Part shown: piece by piece, positions 52,308 through 52,501 of the stretch
Layout of the letters: the number at the start of each line of letters is the position of its first letter
How positions within the stretch are numbered: position 1 is the stretch's first letter
Source: an uncultured Selenomonadaceae bacterium
Lineage (GTDB): Bacteria > Bacillota > Negativicutes > Selenomonadales > Selenomonadaceae
Direction of reading: 5' to 3'
Length of the DNA stretch: 52,501 bases
Assembly (NCBI GenBank): GCA_905234705.1
Contig: CAJOIB010000001.1
Coordinates: 1-52,501 of the forward strand
Program-made: the position numbers and the translations under genes
Notes under the pieces: model-generated
Told to the model about the DNA's origin: nothing
The model's database searches: none
Seen by the model: the letters and a program-made list of their open reading frames with translations, nothing else

Positions 52308-52501
52308 GTGCCGCTACGCCAGCTGCCAAATCGAGCGTATTGTCAACAACAGGAATGTAAACTGTGTCGCCTTCTTCGCCGAGTTCAACGATATTCGTAG
52401 ATTCGCTCTGGTTAGCAAAGAGTTGATCTTCAGCGCCGTCAGCTGTAACTTTGATTACATCGCCGTACAACTGATAAGTCTTGCCATTGTAGTTGACTGT
52501 T
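52213..52501 (-). CDS. Giant repeat protein, partial segment at window edge
   Basis: Frame open to the right edge of the window (NYNGKTYQLYGDVIKVTADGAEDQ). It is a second copy of the 51024-51310 sequence and ends out of frame in ALAERRSRNC at about 52240. The gene start, signal sequence and promoter lie beyond the window. Confidence 0.6.
   Translation of the reverse strand, partial: TVNYNGKTYQLYGDVIKVTADGAEDQLFANQSESTNIVELGEEGDTVYIPVVDNTLDLAAGVAALADGKTVIYGEEESYEGNYTIALAERRSRNC

Larger units (their letters stand above)
50690..52501 (-). repeat. Long direct repeats with a 1.2-kb period
   Basis: The block at 50692-51340 is repeated almost exactly from 51901 to the window end (period about 1209 bp), with a 13-base length difference at the junction (after TCGTCGTTC). 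Between the copies the sequence differs. The next repeat probably continues beyond the window. Confidence 0.75.

Noticed and set aside
45600-52501. CRISPR array
   Set aside because: The repeats are 0.6-1.2 kb, coding and contiguous, with no short repeat-spacer pattern and no cas genes.
1-52501. tRNA, rRNA, phage or transposase genes
   Set aside because: No cloverleaf, rRNA or transposase signature was seen on either strand by reading; a covariance-model search would settle it.

Overview
The window looks like a chromosomal segment of a diderm Firmicute, most likely a Negativicutes (Selenomonadales-type) anaerobe. The sequence joins Firmicute markers (a PolC-type replicative polymerase, the RbgA/YlqF GTPase, AddB) with outer-membrane markers (split heptose-phosphate kinase and adenylyltransferase for LPS core, a Wzm/Wzt glycan exporter). 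The assignment is inferred from gene content only. TTG starts preceded by good ribosome binding sites are frequent.

Layout. 1-7.0 kb: a frameshifted Cof-type HAD phosphatase, rpiB, a leftward pair made of a tandem AAA+ ATPase and a small DUF4258-like protein, then rightward genes for an FtsZ C-terminal-domain protein, orphan trpF, a PDZ lipoprotein, a YdjM-like membrane protein and a TSCPD protein. 7.0-18.2 kb: mostly leftward housekeeping genes (rbgA, rfaE2, rfaE1, argC, a D-Ala-D-Ala carboxypeptidase, a coiled-coil protein, addB, mutL), with rightward dedA inside. 18.3-24.7 kb: purine biosynthesis (purE, purC, purM, purN, an IMP-cyclohydrolase-only purH, purD), interleaved with two small secreted proteins, a 53-residue ORF and an EVE/PUA-like protein. 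A strong promoter precedes purE and a terminator lies before purM.

24.7-32.3 kb: genes packed behind purD for a surface glycan: UDP-galactopyranose mutase, a GT2 glycosyltransferase, a NeuD-like acetyltransferase, a dedicated acyl carrier protein with a KAS III and an SDR, and a Wzm/Wzt ABC exporter whose ATPase carries a glycan-binding domain, Cys pairs and a methyltransferase. 32.3-39.4 kb: cobalamin genes (cobM/cbiF rightward; cbiG-cbiH-cbiJ leftward) flank a PolC without the inserted proofreading exonuclease and a flavin-reductase-like protein.

39.6-52.5 kb: the leftward 3-prime part of a giant, acidic, apparently cysteine-free repeat protein ending in RTX-like Gly/Asp repeats, probably a secreted adhesin. 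It runs off the right edge and is broken into four frames at repeat-unit junctions, which may be assembly error.

Two patterns cut across the genes. The octamer CTGCGCGA/TCGCGCAG occurs about 73 times by my count in the first 39.4 kb and not at all in the giant gene, so it is a candidate uptake-type or other genome-wide signal sequence. A family of palindromic intergenic repeats built on GGGATTAGGGGTTAGTG-like words sits at, and often supplies, the stop codons of five genes. No rRNA, tRNA, CRISPR array, transposase or phage gene was seen, and no gene-free stretch exceeds 300 bases.
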